Shown: positions 37,207-48,015, counted from the first letter of the stretch. The stretch is DNA of 64,000 nt from Clostridium sp. (GCF_022482905.1 NZ_JAKVOI010000001.1:2791958-2855957), one strand, 5' to 3'. Numbers and translations are program-made. The notes: generated by a model not told the origin, from the sequence alone.

Positions 37207-38274
37207 TTATAAATATTTTTTTAAATTTGTTTCATTTTTTAAAATATCCACCAGATACTTGACTTCTTGATCCTTGCTTTTATCCATAACCAGCAGTACA
37301 TCACCAGAATCTATAATTATAAGATCCTTGACTCCAAAAGCTATTATAAACCTTCCATCTCCAAAAATAGTACAGTTTTCACTGGCTTCCAAAAATGTAT
37401 CGCCCTTTATTCTATTACCCTTATAGTTATTCAAAAACCTTGCTATAGCAGTAAATGTACCCATATCGTCCCATAGAAACTCGCACTTGATTACATAAGC
37501 TTTTCTAGTCTTCTGCATTATACCAAAATCTACAGAAATACCATCAATTATATCATATTGTTTTTTTATAACTTTCTCTTCTTCTTTTGTATCCAGTTTT
37601 TCATAAATGGCAATCATACTCTTATACATTTTAGGAAGATATTTTTGCATTTCCCGCAAGAATACATCTGCCCTCCATACAAACATTCCACTGTTCCAAA
37701 GGTAGCTGCCTTTCATTATAAGATCTTTTGCAACCTCCAGATTTGGTTTTTCCAAAAACCGCTCCACCTTAAAGCTGGTTATGGTAGCATTTATTCTCTG
37801 TCCCATTTCTATATAACCATAGCCTGTCTCAGGTCTGGTAGGTTTAACTCCTATAGTTACAAGTCCTCTCTTTTTTTCTGCAATTTCTATCGCCTGGTTA
37901 ATAGTTTCCAAAAATAATTTCTGATCTCCTATATAATGATCAGAAGGAAGAATTATCATAGACGCACTTGCATCTTTCTTCAGAAGTTTTACTGCTGAAA
38001 ATCCAATACATGTAGCTGTCTCCTTGTTTTTAGGTTCTGCAAATATGTTGTCCCTACTTATATCAGGCAGTTCTTCTTGTACTTTAGCTATATATTCTTC
38101 ATTTGTAATAATATATATATTCTTCTTGTTAACCAAAGGAATAATTCTATCTACAGTACTCCTCAAAAAACTTTTATTATTTACGACTCTTAAAAACTGT
38201 TTTGGATTTTTAGCTCGTGACAGAGGATAGAGCCTGGTACCCTTTCCCCCTGCCAGAATTAATGCATATAACAA
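37207..38274 (-). CDS. manC: Mannose-1-phosphate guanylyltransferase
   Basis: Makes GDP-mannose from mannose-1-phosphate and GTP. The 355-residue protein starts MLYALILAGGKGTRLYPLSRAKNPKQFL, the nucleotidyltransferase signature of the ManC/AlgA group, and contains IILPSDHYIGD and VERFLEKPN. It lacks the C-terminal isomerase domain of bifunctional AlgA. The start is TTG at 38274, 7 bases after GGAGG. No other GDP-mannose genes are adjacent; it could feed glycosyltransferases such as those of the coat cluster, but this is inference. Confidence 0.88.
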   Translation of the reverse strand: MLYALILAGGKGTRLYPLSRAKNPKQFLRVVNNKSFLRSTVDRIIPLVNKKNIYIITNEEYIAKVQEELPDISRDNIFAEPKNKETATCIGFSAVKLLKKDASASMIILPSDHYIGDQKLFLETINQAIEIAEKKRGLVTIGVKPTRPETGYGYIEMGQRINATITSFKVERFLEKPNLEVAKDLIMKGSYLWNSGMFVWRADVFLREMQKYLPKMYKSMIAIYEKLDTKEEEKVIKKQYDIIDGISVDFGIMQKTRKAYVIKCEFLWDDMGTFTAIARFLNNYKGNRIKGDTFLEASENCTIFGDGRFIIAFGVKDLIIIDSGDVLLVMDKSKDQEVKYLVDILKNETNLKKYL

Positions 38275-38387
38275 GTAATTTCCTCCTAATTATTGATGAC
38301 ATATCTTTCTACGAATAGTCCTTATACCCATTATAGTATATGTTTGTCCACGGATAATTGTCAACCTATTAGGGAAATTTAAACTAA

Positions 38388-41300
38388 TCATACAACTTTA
38401 AGATTATTCAATTCGTTATCCTCATTGTTTTCATTTTCAATGGCATTTGCTTTTATGCCAAGATTTTTCAACTTGTTAAATAGCCTATTCATTACGAACT
38501 CCGGGTGTAGATAAAATTCACTGCCTCTTATTTTCAAAAAAGTCCACCCGACCCTTTCAAGATCCAGCTGCCTTTCAACATTTTCCTTGAAACTGTACTT
38601 TTCTTTTAAATCATCCCCTTCGCATATAATAGCAATTTTACTTCTTTCACTCTCTATCATGAAATCTATATTGTATCTTCCAATTTTTACTTGTGGGATT
38701 ATCTTATATCCTCTATCTTTGATGAGATTATATACATCTTGTTGAAAGTTGGACTGAAATACCTGTCCAATGTCTTTTTTACCTATGCTCAATTTGCTAT
38801 AGTTCATACTATAATTTAGTAAAGAGTATCTCACACACTCTTTGCTCAAATCCTCCAAATCTACAGAGTGGAAAAGCCACATTTGATTTCTTGCCCTGCT
38901 GGATGCTACATTGAATCTTCTTATATCTGCATCTCTAGAAAGGGGAGCAAATTTTACATCCTTTGAAATTACCATTGATAAGAACATTATATCTCTTTCA
39001 TCTCCCTGAAATGAATAGGCATCTCCACATACAATTCTTCTCTTTATCATCTCCTCGACTCCTAATTTTTTTCTGAGAATATTTTCTATTAAAGTCCCCT
39101 GTGCTTCTCCTAAAAGCGATATTACACCCATGCTCATTCCTTCATATTTTTTATCCCTGCAGCAATCTACAACTTTATTTGCCACCGCCTCCGCTTCTAT
39201 ATTATTTATGGGTTTCGATACATCTCTTCTGCCATTTACCTTAACAGCTTTTACAGGTGGATAAAACGTCTCTTTCAATGTAGGATATCTAAGAGGTTTT
39301 ATATCTCCTGAATATACCAGATCATTACTGAATCCTATTATTTCAGGTACACACCTGAAATGTTCCCTAAGCATCAATCTATTTGGAAATATTCTAAGTG
39401 CAGTATCATACAAGCTTGTTTGAAGATCAAACCACTGGCTGTCAGGTATATCCTTTAGATACTTATTTATTAACTTTGAAACAATATTTTGATCCACTCC
39501 TATTATTTCTGGACTTATTTGTTTATCATCACCAACTATGACAGCTCTCTTTGCCCTCATAAGAGCACACAGTGAAAATATGTCACTCTGACTGCTTTCA
39601 TCAAATATAATAACGTCAAACAGATTTTCAGATAACTTTATGTTTTCAACGACTCTATTTAAAGGCATAATCCACACCGGAATAGCTTCTTTGCACTTTT
39701 CCATTTCATTTTGTGCAATTTTCCTGTACCTGGCAACCATCTTCCCCCTTCCCTTGCCAATTCTCTTTATGGCCTGCATCCATGAAAACAGGCTTCTTTT
39801 CTGCAGATCCGTTGTATGAAGTATCTGATTATACCATGTACTTTTAGCCACCAGATCTTTTATTATAAGCTTTTCTTTTATTTTTTCCCGTTCCAGATCT
39901 TCTTCAATTTTTTCAGGATTCAATCTATTGAGTTTTTGCAGCAGACTGTTCCATTGAGACCATCTCCACGCTCTACTGAAATCAGGATACATATATTTTG
40001 ATTTATCCCAGTTTTCTAATATATTTTTTGCTGTATTAGGGCACACCCTTTCCAGCTTATCCAGTACGTGGTTTATTTTTAATATTTTATTTTGAATTGT
40101 CTTTATATTTTTCAATTCGTTTATAATGTCATTCACACTTTCTACGGATATGTTTTCCAATTCATATTGTCTTCCTACATCCCCCTTTACAACTGTCATA
40201 AATTTTCTTAGATTATTCAAATATGCTTTTACCTTATTATATTCATTTATATTCTTTAAGCTTTCAACACAATCAGTTAAGCAGCAATAGGTTTCTATAT
40301 TGTACCAGTCTATAGGTTTTGGAAGTGCTATTTTGCCTAGCTTATCCAAAATATTTGACTTATAGTCTGATTCCCAGTTTACAATGAGTTTCAACTTTTT
40401 TAAGTTCTCCTCTATTTCAAATATATTAATTCCACCAGTATCAGTATCTTTCGTTCTATAGTCTTCAATCGTATTATTCCACATGGTTATTAATTCTCTC
40501 AAAATAGATTTTTTCTGAAGAAACAGCTTTACAACAATAGCTTGATCCATATTAGAGATTGGTCTTCCATCTACACTGCATTTAAGAATTATATAATTGC
40601 ATTCAGAATGCATTATTCTAAATAACCTTCCTATCTTTTTCTTGTCTTCTAAAGCTTTGTATATTATATTAAAATGCTGCGCAAACTTGTCCATATTTCC
40701 TTCTGGCAGTCGGATTTCATGACTTCTAAGTTCATTGGATATTTTTGAAATCATCATCATGGAATTATAGGATTTATAATACAAATCCTTAAATGTCTGC
40801 TTTATGACTTCATTCTTATTATAATTTTTGAATATATTTTCCCACATTGTTCCCTTAAGCTGAATTATATTGTCTCTGCAATCTGCAATGGACTTTAAAA
40901 GTTCTTCATAATTACATCTGTCATTGTTAGGTATATGCCAGTTCTTTATGTTCTTCATATCCTTCTCGTAACGTGATTTTAATTTTCTATATTTTTCTAT
41001 ACTAGAATGGATTTCCTGTTCCCCTGGCAATTTTTCTATTATACTTTTTATACTGTCAAATTTATGTTTTTCTTCCTTACTAACTTCATCCAACAGATCT
41101 TTTAACGTATCAAACTCTTCAATCGAAATCGGCATATCATTTTTTATATTTATCGTATCCTGTATCCATGAATATTTATCTGAATTCTTCTTTACCCATT
41201 TTGCCATATCCAGCAAACTATATTTTTGTCCTGAATAATTTATTGTTTGACCTTCTATGTCCTGAACCTGTTTTAACTTCATATAAAGTGATTTTTGATT

Positions 41301-42479
41301 ATCTGCACAAGAATTTAATTGATGGTTCAGTATCTCTATATCCTTGTACACATTCTTAGGATCTAAAGACAAATTGTTTGTTATTTTTCGCACGGTTTCA
41401 TTTAATTCCTTAAAAGATTCGGAATCATTCCCAAGCAGGCTTATGCAAAGAGGTTTTATCTCCGGTGGCATCTTCTGGGTGAGTACCCTCAATGCCCTGT
41501 CGGTCTGGCTTGTAACCAGTATCCTTTTACCATATGCAAGCAAATGACATATTAAATTAACTATAGTGTGGCTCTTTCCCGTTCCTGGAGGCCCCTGCAT
41601 TACTACTCCATAATTCTGAGATATTCTCTTTATTATCTCTTTTTGTTCCGAATTTGCCGGTAATGGAAATAACACCTTTTTAGATATTTTTTCCCAGTCG
41701 TCTATATCCTCAACTTTATTTTTTTCATCTGCAACATTTTCTCCAACCAGGGCCTTGACCGTCTCAGGTATGAAGCATCCATTTCTTACCTTTTTAAGTA
41801 TATCATTAATCTCCGACTGCCATAATTTCATATTGTTTGTTCGTACAAATACAACAAAAGTATTATATAATACGGGGAATTCACAGAATTTAATTTTATC
41901 TTTGGAAAAATACCCATCTTGAATTTTGCCCGCATTGCCAACTCCAGAAATTATATCGGAAAAGGCTTCATTTATTTCCTCTTTGATTCTAGGATCTACA
42001 TTCATATTATTGATCTTATCTTCCAACTTGAATATATTTTCCAAATCGGTCTGATCCAAATCCTCAAATATAGTTGACTGAAATTTGGTCTTGCCTGAAG
42101 GGACCAAACTAAAGGCTCTTTTCAAGGCATTAAATTCTATTTTCATTCTTGTTTCAAGTACTGGATGAATAATTTTCCCGCTATTTAATCCCCATGACAG
42201 AAGGCCATGTCCACATATTATTTCAAAATCTTCTCCACGTTTTTCATTTTGCTGATATAGTTTGAAAAAATCATCATATAATTTACCACAATTTTTATTT
42301 ACTTCTATCCATAAATCATTAGTGGGATTTTTATTTATAATACATCCTTGTAAATTCAAGAATTCCTCTTCCCAATATAATTTATCATAATCATACACAC
42401 TCTTTATAGTTTTTTCATTTATATTTTTCAAGCTTAATAAATACAAAAAAATTTTTTCTATCTTCTCTCTATAATCCAT
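38388..42479 (-). CDS. Large superfamily 1 helicase with C-terminal Vsr/DUF559-like nuclease domain
   Basis: A 1363-residue single-gene protein. Residues 1 to about 270 are a lineage-specific N-terminal domain with FEIICGHGLLSW. Walker A is GPPGTGKSHTIVNL near 296-303. A long helical insertion (about 380-930) separates it from Walker B, VIIFDESSQSD near 960, and motif III, VIVGDDKQISPE. UPF1-like motifs V/VI follow (GDAYSFQGDERDIMFLS, FNVASSRARNQMWLF). The tail (about 1240-1345) has RYNIDFMIES, IAIICEGDD and RQLDLERVGWTFLKIRGSEF, the PD-(D/E)XK pattern seen in COG1112-type helicases. AGGAGG precedes the ATG. It stands alone. The role is unknown; anti-phage defence or RNA/DNA quality control is plausible. 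Confidence 0.85.
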   Translation of the reverse strand: MDYREKIEKIFLYLLSLKNINEKTIKSVYDYDKLYWEEEFLNLQGCIINKNPTNDLWIEVNKNCGKLYDDFFKLYQQNEKRGEDFEIICGHGLLSWGLNSGKIIHPVLETRMKIEFNALKRAFSLVPSGKTKFQSTIFEDLDQTDLENIFKLEDKINNMNVDPRIKEEINEAFSDIISGVGNAGKIQDGYFSKDKIKFCEFPVLYNTFVVFVRTNNMKLWQSEINDILKKVRNGCFIPETVKALVGENVADEKNKVEDIDDWEKISKKVLFPLPANSEQKEIIKRISQNYGVVMQGPPGTGKSHTIVNLICHLLAYGKRILVTSQTDRALRVLTQKMPPEIKPLCISLLGNDSESFKELNETVRKITNNLSLDPKNVYKDIEILNHQLNSCADNQKSLYMKLKQVQDIEGQTINYSGQKYSLLDMAKWVKKNSDKYSWIQDTINIKNDMPISIEEFDTLKDLLDEVSKEEKHKFDSIKSIIEKLPGEQEIHSSIEKYRKLKSRYEKDMKNIKNWHIPNNDRCNYEELLKSIADCRDNIIQLKGTMWENIFKNYNKNEVIKQTFKDLYYKSYNSMMMISKISNELRSHEIRLPEGNMDKFAQHFNIIYKALEDKKKIGRLFRIMHSECNYIILKCSVDGRPISNMDQAIVVKLFLQKKSILRELITMWNNTIEDYRTKDTDTGGINIFEIEENLKKLKLIVNWESDYKSNILDKLGKIALPKPIDWYNIETYCCLTDCVESLKNINEYNKVKAYLNNLRKFMTVVKGDVGRQYELENISVESVNDIINELKNIKTIQNKILKINHVLDKLERVCPNTAKNILENWDKSKYMYPDFSRAWRWSQWNSLLQKLNRLNPEKIEEDLEREKIKEKLIIKDLVAKSTWYNQILHTTDLQKRSLFSWMQAIKRIGKGRGKMVARYRKIAQNEMEKCKEAIPVWIMPLNRVVENIKLSENLFDVIIFDESSQSDIFSLCALMRAKRAVIVGDDKQISPEIIGVDQNIVSKLINKYLKDIPDSQWFDLQTSLYDTALRIFPNRLMLREHFRCVPEIIGFSNDLVYSGDIKPLRYPTLKETFYPPVKAVKVNGRRDVSKPINNIEAEAVANKVVDCCRDKKYEGMSMGVISLLGEAQGTLIENILRKKLGVEEMIKRRIVCGDAYSFQGDERDIMFLSMVISKDVKFAPLSRDADIRRFNVASSRARNQMWLFHSVDLEDLSKECVRYSLLNYSMNYSKLSIGKKDIGQVFQSNFQQDVYNLIKDRGYKIIPQVKIGRYNIDFMIESERSKIAIICEGDDLKEKYSFKENVERQLDLERVGWTFLKIRGSEFYLHPEFVMNRLFNKLKNLGIKANAIENENNEDNELNNLKVV

Positions 42480-42617
42480 ATTTTCCTCCTATTCATAAAG
42501 TGAATTTGTTCAATCTAATTAATATACTCCCTTTTATGTTAAATTATACCATTAATATGTGAATCGTACAAAAAAATCGTTATACAAATTTCAGACTAAA
42601 TTTACAAGAAACATTAA

Positions 42618-42665
42618 AAAAGATGATCCTACTACAAAATAAATTTTGCAATACAATCATCTTTT
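42618..42665. terminator. Terminator after the DedA gene
   Basis: AAAAGATGAT and ATCATCTTTT arms with an inner CAAAAT/ATTTTG hairpin lie just downstream of the DedA stop (minus strand). Confidence 0.75.
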
Positions 42666-42685
42666 ATTTAATCTCATATATGTGT

Positions 42686-43291
42686 TTATGTTCTTTTTAT
42701 CCCAAACTTCATAAGCAGCTTATACCCTACCAGCAAAATTATTATAATAATCAATGCTATATCTGCAATATGAAACCATTCACGTATCAGCGACCAATTT
42801 TCACCCATTTTATATCCTGCAAATGCCAGAATAATACTCCATATAGTCGACCCCATAAGTGTATATAGTGTAAATTTTTTAAAGTTCATTTTGCTAATTC
42901 CTGCCGGAAGCGAAATAAAAGTTCTTACTATAGGCAATAATCTTGAAAAAAATACTATACTATCTCCATATTTATTAAAATAATGATCACTCTTTTTTAT
43001 ATGTGCTTTAGAAAGTCTGAGTTTATCGGCATACTTTTCCACCAGAGGTCTTCCTCCAGCTTTACCTATATAATAGGCTATACACGATCCAAAGGTTCCC
43101 CCCAATGTCCCGAATACTATAACTGCAGGCAAACTCAGACGTTCAGAAAAACTCAGATATCCTCCAAAAGGTAATATAGCTTCACTAGGTATAGGTATAC
43201 ATGCACTTTCCAATGCCATGGCAATAAAAATTCCTATGTATCCTGTTTTATCCAATGCAATAACAACCAAATCTATCAATGTTTCTACCAT
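42686..43291 (-). CDS. DedA family membrane protein
   Basis: A 201-residue integral membrane protein of the DedA/VTT family, some members of which flip undecaprenyl phosphate or phospholipids. Typical features are the re-entrant motif ESACIPIPSEAILPFGGYL, GTLGGTFGSCIAYYIGK and the second motif SRLLPIVRTFISLPAG, followed by two helices. The frame is open to 43336, but AAGGAAAG precedes the ATG at 43291 (MVETLIDLVVIALDKTGY). It lies downstream of the LacI-type regulator gene on the same strand. Confidence 0.9.
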   Translation of the reverse strand: MVETLIDLVVIALDKTGYIGIFIAMALESACIPIPSEAILPFGGYLSFSERLSLPAVIVFGTLGGTFGSCIAYYIGKAGGRPLVEKYADKLRLSKAHIKKSDHYFNKYGDSIVFFSRLLPIVRTFISLPAGISKMNFKKFTLYTLMGSTIWSIILAFAGYKMGENWSLIREWFHIADIALIIIIILLVGYKLLMKFGIKRT

Positions 43292-43354
43292 AAATCTTTC
43301 CTTCCCAATAGTTCCCCTTTTTATTACATTTGGCAAATAAATATTATAACAAAC

Positions 43355-44353
43355 TTATTTCTTACAGGAATCCCTTTCTATTATAGAATATCCTAATACA
43401 TATTTTCTGACGCTGACATCTTTCTTATTTATTATCTTTATAAGCATTCTCATACCTACCGATCCCATATCATACATAGGTTGTGCTACCGTAGTTATCT
43501 TGGGATAGAATATTTCGGAAGAATATATATTTCCAAATCCCATTACGTCTACATCATCTGGAACCTTTATATTTCTATCCCTAAGTGCATTTATGGCTCC
43601 CATGGCAACCTCATCGCTGCAGCAGAAAACAGAATCTATACTTTCATTGTCCAATATCTTATTTATACCGTCATATCCATCCTTGGCTTTTAATGAACCA
43701 AAGCAGGTAATATTATCATTGACTTCTAGATTGTTGTCTTCAAGCGCCTGCTTATATCCAACATATCTTATAGCATTTGCATTTGCTTCATCCTTATGGG
43801 CACCTATATATGCCACCTTTTTGTTTCCTTTTTTGATCAAATAACTCACTCCATCATAAGCTGCCTTCTGATTGTCAATAGTAACACTTGGTATATCCTC
43901 TTCATCATTTGCAGTTTCTATCAATACCATTGGAAGCTGGAGCTGCTTTATAAGTTCCAAAATAGCCGGTTCCAAAGAAGCACTCATATATAAAATACCA
44001 TCTACCATCTTTTCTTTCATGACTCTCAAGTATTCTATTTCCTTTTCAAAGTCAAGATCGGTATTACACAGCATTATGTTATAATCATATATATTAGCTA
44101 CATCTTCTGCTCCTCTTACAATTTCAGGATAGAACTGGTTTGATATGTCTGGTATTATAATACCTATTGTCTTCGTCCTCTGAGTTTTCAAACTTCTTGC
44201 TATTATATTAGGTCTATATCCCAATTTAGCTATAGCTTCGAGTACCTTTTTTTTAGTATCTTCATTTACAACGTCTACATCATTTAACACTCTGGAAACT
44301 GTAGCTATAGAAACCCCTGCTTCTCTAGCTACATCTTTAATTGATGCTGCCAT
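43355..44353 (-). CDS. LacI family transcriptional regulator
   Basis: A 332-residue repressor with the LacI-type N-terminal helix-turn-helix (IKDVAREAGVSIATVSRVLN) and hinge (LGYRPNIIARSL), followed by a type I periplasmic-binding-like sensor domain (TIGIIIPDISNQFYPEIVRGAED). The sequence is of the CcpA/RbsR style, but no sugar operon is adjacent, so the effector and target are unknown. The frame opens at a GTG three codons earlier, inside the ribosome site GGTAGGTGAGG; the ATG at 44353 is used. DedA lies downstream. Confidence 0.9.
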   Translation of the reverse strand: MAASIKDVAREAGVSIATVSRVLNDVDVVNEDTKKKVLEAIAKLGYRPNIIARSLKTQRTKTIGIIIPDISNQFYPEIVRGAEDVANIYDYNIMLCNTDLDFEKEIEYLRVMKEKMVDGILYMSASLEPAILELIKQLQLPMVLIETANDEEDIPSVTIDNQKAAYDGVSYLIKKGNKKVAYIGAHKDEANANAIRYVGYKQALEDNNLEVNDNITCFGSLKAKDGYDGINKILDNESIDSVFCCSDEVAMGAINALRDRNIKVPDDVDVMGFGNIYSSEIFYPKITTVAQPMYDMGSVGMRMLIKIINKKDVSVRKYVLGYSIIERDSCKK

Positions 44354-44482
44354 TTTCCTCACCTACCGATTCGATTTCTTTTTATAATTATACTTATAAA
44401 AGCAAACTATTACAAGTTAGTTTGTACTTTTATTAACTTAATAATAACCTTTATAACAGAAATATATACCCATATATGAAAC

Positions 44483-44523
44483 AAATTACAACTATAATAA
44501 ATTATATCATAATTGTAATTTGC
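44483..44523. repeat. Perfect 10-bp inverted repeat between ileS and the LacI-type gene
   Basis: CAAATTACAA (44483-44492) and TTGTAATTTG (44514-44523) flank 21 AT-rich bases that include a TATAAT on the minus strand. It could terminate ileS, or be an operator for the regulator gene downstream. The T-run is poor. Confidence 0.5.
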
Positions 44524-44543
44524 TTTAACCATGAATATAAAAT

Positions 44544-47500
44544 CTAATTATGAACTACTTCCACTGCAATTTTAAAGTCTTCTCCATTTATTTTATAATT
44601 ATTGTATTCTCTCTCTTCATCATATACCACTTTCAAAGACAATGTTTCTTTCTTTATCTGATCCTCAAACTTTCTAACTATATCCTCAAGATAGTTGTTC
44701 CCGGAAACATACAATTTTATATTGTCGGCTACTTCAAAACCACTTTCCTTTCTCAGATTCTGAATTTTGCTCAACATCTCCCTTAGATTTCCTTCCTCTT
44801 TAAGTTCTTCTGTTATTGTAGTTTCAAGAACTATTCCTACCGTGCCTTCTCCTGCAAATGCAAAGCCTTCCAGTCCCTGCATTGTGACAAGTACATTTTC
44901 GGAATTCAAGTTTATTTTTTGTCCCTGAATCTCAATATCAACCGAATTTCCACTCTTTATGTTTTGGGCAAGTTCCATCTGATCCATAGAAGATATTCTT
45001 TTTCTTATACCGGGAATAAGTTTGCCGTACTTTTTCCCAAACACAGGCAGATTTGGCTTAATGTCAAAATTAACATACTTGGATAGATCTGCACCAAATC
45101 TTATATTTTTGATATTGAGTTCTTCCTTAATTATATTTCCATAGTATTCCGGAAGTGTTTCCAAACTTACCAGCATTTCTAAAAGCGGCTGTCTGTTCTT
45201 TATATTTGCAGTATTTCTAGCACTTCTTCCAAGCTTAACTATATTATAAGCTTCTGCCATATCTTTTTCCAGTTTATGATCTATTATGTTCTCATCATAC
45301 TGAGGCCATTTGCATAAATGCACACTCTCAGCAGAATTCTTATCCAAACTTGCTGATAAATTTTGATAAATTTCTTCTGCTACAAATGGAACAAATGGCG
45401 CTATAATTTTGGTAATCACAGTGAGCACATTATACAAAGTAACATATGCTCCTATTTTATCCTCTGTCAGTTCAGAGCTCCAGAATCTGGATCTATTTAT
45501 TCTCACATACCAGTTTGAAAGACTGTCTACGAATTCTCCTATATTTACTGCTGCCTGGGTAACTTCATAATGGTCCAAATGATGCTCTGTCTGCTTTATG
45601 AGAGAGTTCAGCCTTGATATTATCCATTTATCCATTATATTTTCAGATACAAAACCCTTGTAGTCAAGCGGATTAAATTCATCCAGTTCAGCATACAGTA
45701 CATAAAATGAATACACATTCCAAAGTGTCCCTAGAAATTTTCTCTGACTGTCCTGTACTGCTTCTTCATAAAATCTCGAAGGAAGCCATGGAGCACTGGA
45801 AGTATAAAAATACCATCTTGTGGCATCCGCACCCTCATTATTCAGAACTACAGTTGGGCTTAATACATTGCCTTTGTGTTTTGACATTTTAAGTCCATGC
45901 TTATCAAGCACATGACCTAATACCATACAATTCTGGAATGGACTCCTGTCAAACAGAACTGTAGATATTGCCATAAGAGTATAGAACCATCCTCTTGTCT
46001 GATCTACCGCCTCAGTTATATACTGTGCCGGGAAATTCTTCTCAAATAGTTCCTTGTTTTCAAAAGGATAGTGATGTTGTGCAAAGGGCATGGAACCGGA
46101 ATCAAACCAACAATCTATAACTTCACTTACTCTTTTCATCTCTTTGCCGCAGTGAGGACATTTCAATTTCACCTCATCTATATATGGTTTGTGCAGTTCT
46201 ATATTTTCTGGAACATTAATCCCTTTTTCCTTGAGTTCTTCTATACTTCCAATACATTCTTTGTGTCCACATTCACATTCCCATATTGGAAGTGGTGTTC
46301 CCCAATATCTCTCCCTGCTCAAGTTCCAATCTATAACACCTTCAACAAACTTACCGAATCTTCCAGTTCTTATATTGTCTGGATACCAATTGGTGTTGTT
46401 TGTATTTTTCACTAGTTCATCCCGCATGGAAGACATCTTTATAAACCAGGTCCTTCTTGGATAATATAAAAGCGGAGTATCACATCTCCAGCAAAACGGA
46501 TATGAATGAGTAAATTTTTCAGATTTATAAAGAATGTTATTTTCTTTTAGATATTCTATTATTTTAGGGTCTGCATCTTTGACAAATAAGCCCTTCCATG
46601 GAGTAACTTCATCCTTGTACTTTCCCTGTGTATCTACAGAGTTCACAACAGGTATATTATATTTTTTACATACATTGCTGTCGTCTTCACCAAAGGCTGG
46701 AGCTGTATGCACTATACCTGTTCCATCTGTAAGTGTTACATAATCTCCGTGTACTACATAATGAGCTTTGCCCTCAAATTTGGCGAATCTGAACATAGGT
46801 TCATACTCCAGGTCCAAAAGTTCTTCACCCTTGAATTTTTTTACTATTTCATACTCATCCTCGAGTTTGCCAAGAAGAGCTTCTGCAAGTATCAGGTGTT
46901 CACCTTTGTTTACCACTTCTGCATAATCATAGCTCTTGTTTACTGCAAGGGCCATATTGTTAGGAAGTGTCCATGGTGTAGTAGTCCATGCAAGCATATA
47001 TTTATCAAAATTTTTGAGTTTAAATTTAACATATACCGATGTTTCCTTTACATCCTTATAACCCTGAGAAACCTCGTGGGATGAAAGCGCCGTTCCACAT
47101 CTGGGACAGTATGGAACTACCTTATATCCTTTATACAATAAACCTTTATCCCAAATTTTTTTTAATGCCCACCACTCTGATTCTATATAATCATTATGGT
47201 AAGTTACGTAAGGATTATCCATGTCTACCCAAAAACCTATTCTGTCAGACATTTCCTTCCATTCACTTATATAAGTAAATACACTGTCCTTGCATTTTTT
47301 TATGAATTTTTCAACACCATACTCTTCAATTTGGGGTTTCCCGGATATGCCGAGTTTCTTTTCCACTTCAAGTTCAACCGGGAGTCCATGAGTATCCCAT
47401 CCGGCCTTTCTCAGCACATTGTAGCCCTTCATAATCTTGTATCTTATTATAAAGTCCTTCATGACTCTTGTTAAAACGTGTCCTATATGTGGATCACCAT

Positions 47501-47651
47501 TTGCAGTCGGGGGACCATCATAAAAAGTAAAATACTCTCCGTCCCTGTTCAGTTCAAAGTTCTTTTCAACAATTTTATTTTTTTTCCAAAAATCCACAAC
47601 GTCTTTTTCCCTGTCAATAAAATTCTTGGAATTATCAATCTTTTTATACAT
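44544..47651 (-). CDS. ileS: Isoleucyl-tRNA synthetase
   Basis: Charges tRNA-Ile. The 1035-residue class I synthetase has the HIGH motif ([12 protein letters not shown]), the editing domain, the KMSKS-type motif KMSKHKG, and the anticodon-binding region with zinc-type cysteines ([17 protein letters not shown]) in the insertion. [33 protein letters not shown] and the overall length are those of the eukaryote-like (type 2) bacterial IleRS, a form often less sensitive to mupirocin. GAGAGGAGC precedes the ATG. It is controlled by a T-box leader. Confidence 0.96.
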   Translation of the reverse strand: MYKKIDNSKNFIDREKDVVDFWKKNKIVEKNFELNRDGEYFTFYDGPPTANGDPHIGHVLTRVMKDFIIRYKIMKGYNVLRKAGWDTHGLPVELEVEKKLGISGKPQIEEYGVEKFIKKCKDSVFTYISEWKEMSDRIGFWVDMDNPYVTYHNDYIESEWWALKKIWDKGLLYKGYKVVPYCPRCGTALSSHEVSQGYKDVKETSVYVKFKLKNFDKYMLAWTTTPWTLPNNMALAVNKSYDYAEVVNKGEHLILAEALLGKLEDEYEIVKKFKGEELLDLEYEPMFRFAKFEGKAHYVVHGDYVTLTDGTGIVHTAPAFGEDDSNVCKKYNIPVVNSVDTQGKYKDEVTPWKGLFVKDADPKIIEYLKENNILYKSEKFTHSYPFCWRCDTPLLYYPRRTWFIKMSSMRDELVKNTNNTNWYPDNIRTGRFGKFVEGVIDWNLSRERYWGTPLPIWECECGHKECIGSIEELKEKGINVPENIELHKPYIDEVKLKCPHCGKEMKRVSEVIDCWFDSGSMPFAQHHYPFENKELFEKNFPAQYITEAVDQTRGWFYTLMAISTVLFDRSPFQNCMVLGHVLDKHGLKMSKHKGNVLSPTVVLNNEGADATRWYFYTSSAPWLPSRFYEEAVQDSQRKFLGTLWNVYSFYVLYAELDEFNPLDYKGFVSENIMDKWIISRLNSLIKQTEHHLDHYEVTQAAVNIGEFVDSLSNWYVRINRSRFWSSELTEDKIGAYVTLYNVLTVITKIIAPFVPFVAEEIYQNLSASLDKNSAESVHLCKWPQYDENIIDHKLEKDMAEAYNIVKLGRSARNTANIKNRQPLLEMLVSLETLPEYYGNIIKEELNIKNIRFGADLSKYVNFDIKPNLPVFGKKYGKLIPGIRKRISSMDQMELAQNIKSGNSVDIEIQGQKINLNSENVLVTMQGLEGFAFAGEGTVGIVLETTITEELKEEGNLREMLSKIQNLRKESGFEVADNIKLYVSGNNYLEDIVRKFEDQIKKETLSLKVVYDEEREYNNYKINGEDFKIAVEVVHN

Positions 47652-47965
47652 AGTTTAGCTCCTCTCTACATATATAACTACTATCAAAATAAAAAACTTC
47701 ATCCCCAAAATAGGACGAAGTTGAATCCGCTGTACCACCTATGACTTAAATCTCTAAAACATAAATACAATAAGTTTCCTTAACGCGGAAATACGAAAAA
47801 ACTTATTAAGCTCAGTACCAGCCGTTCAGATTTTTAACTCCCAGGTGATATTCCCCAAGTTTTCCTGCAAATTTACACCATTACATTTGCTCTCTTTTAG
47901 TGATAAAACTAAAGTACTCCTCCTGGTCAAAGTCTTTAACATACTATGAAATGTGTATAATTCTT
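47652..47965 (-). promoter_or_regulatory. T-box leader of ileS (isoleucine specifier)
   Basis: Uncharged tRNA-Ile should bind this leader and prevent termination. In transcript order it shows a Stem I region with AGTA and the AATGGTGTAAA loop, the specifier ATC (47849-47847) inside GAATATCACC, the T-box AGGTGGTACAGCGG (47740-47727), and an intrinsic terminator (AACTTC/GAAGTT stem, 47695-47722, with a T-run). AUC is an isoleucine codon, matching the gene. The T-box departs slightly from the common GGGTGGTACCGCG. Confidence 0.92.
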
Positions 47966-47969
47966 TACT

Positions 47970-47998
47970 ATTATATTATACACTTTTTTTATTGTCAA
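47970..47998 (-). promoter_or_regulatory. Promoter of the ileS T-box leader
   Basis: On the minus strand TTGACA (47998-47993) and TATAAT (47975-47970) are both perfect with a 17-base spacer. Transcription should start near 47963. Confidence 0.85.
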
Positions 47999-48015
47999 AT
48001 TTTTTAGCAAAATTT

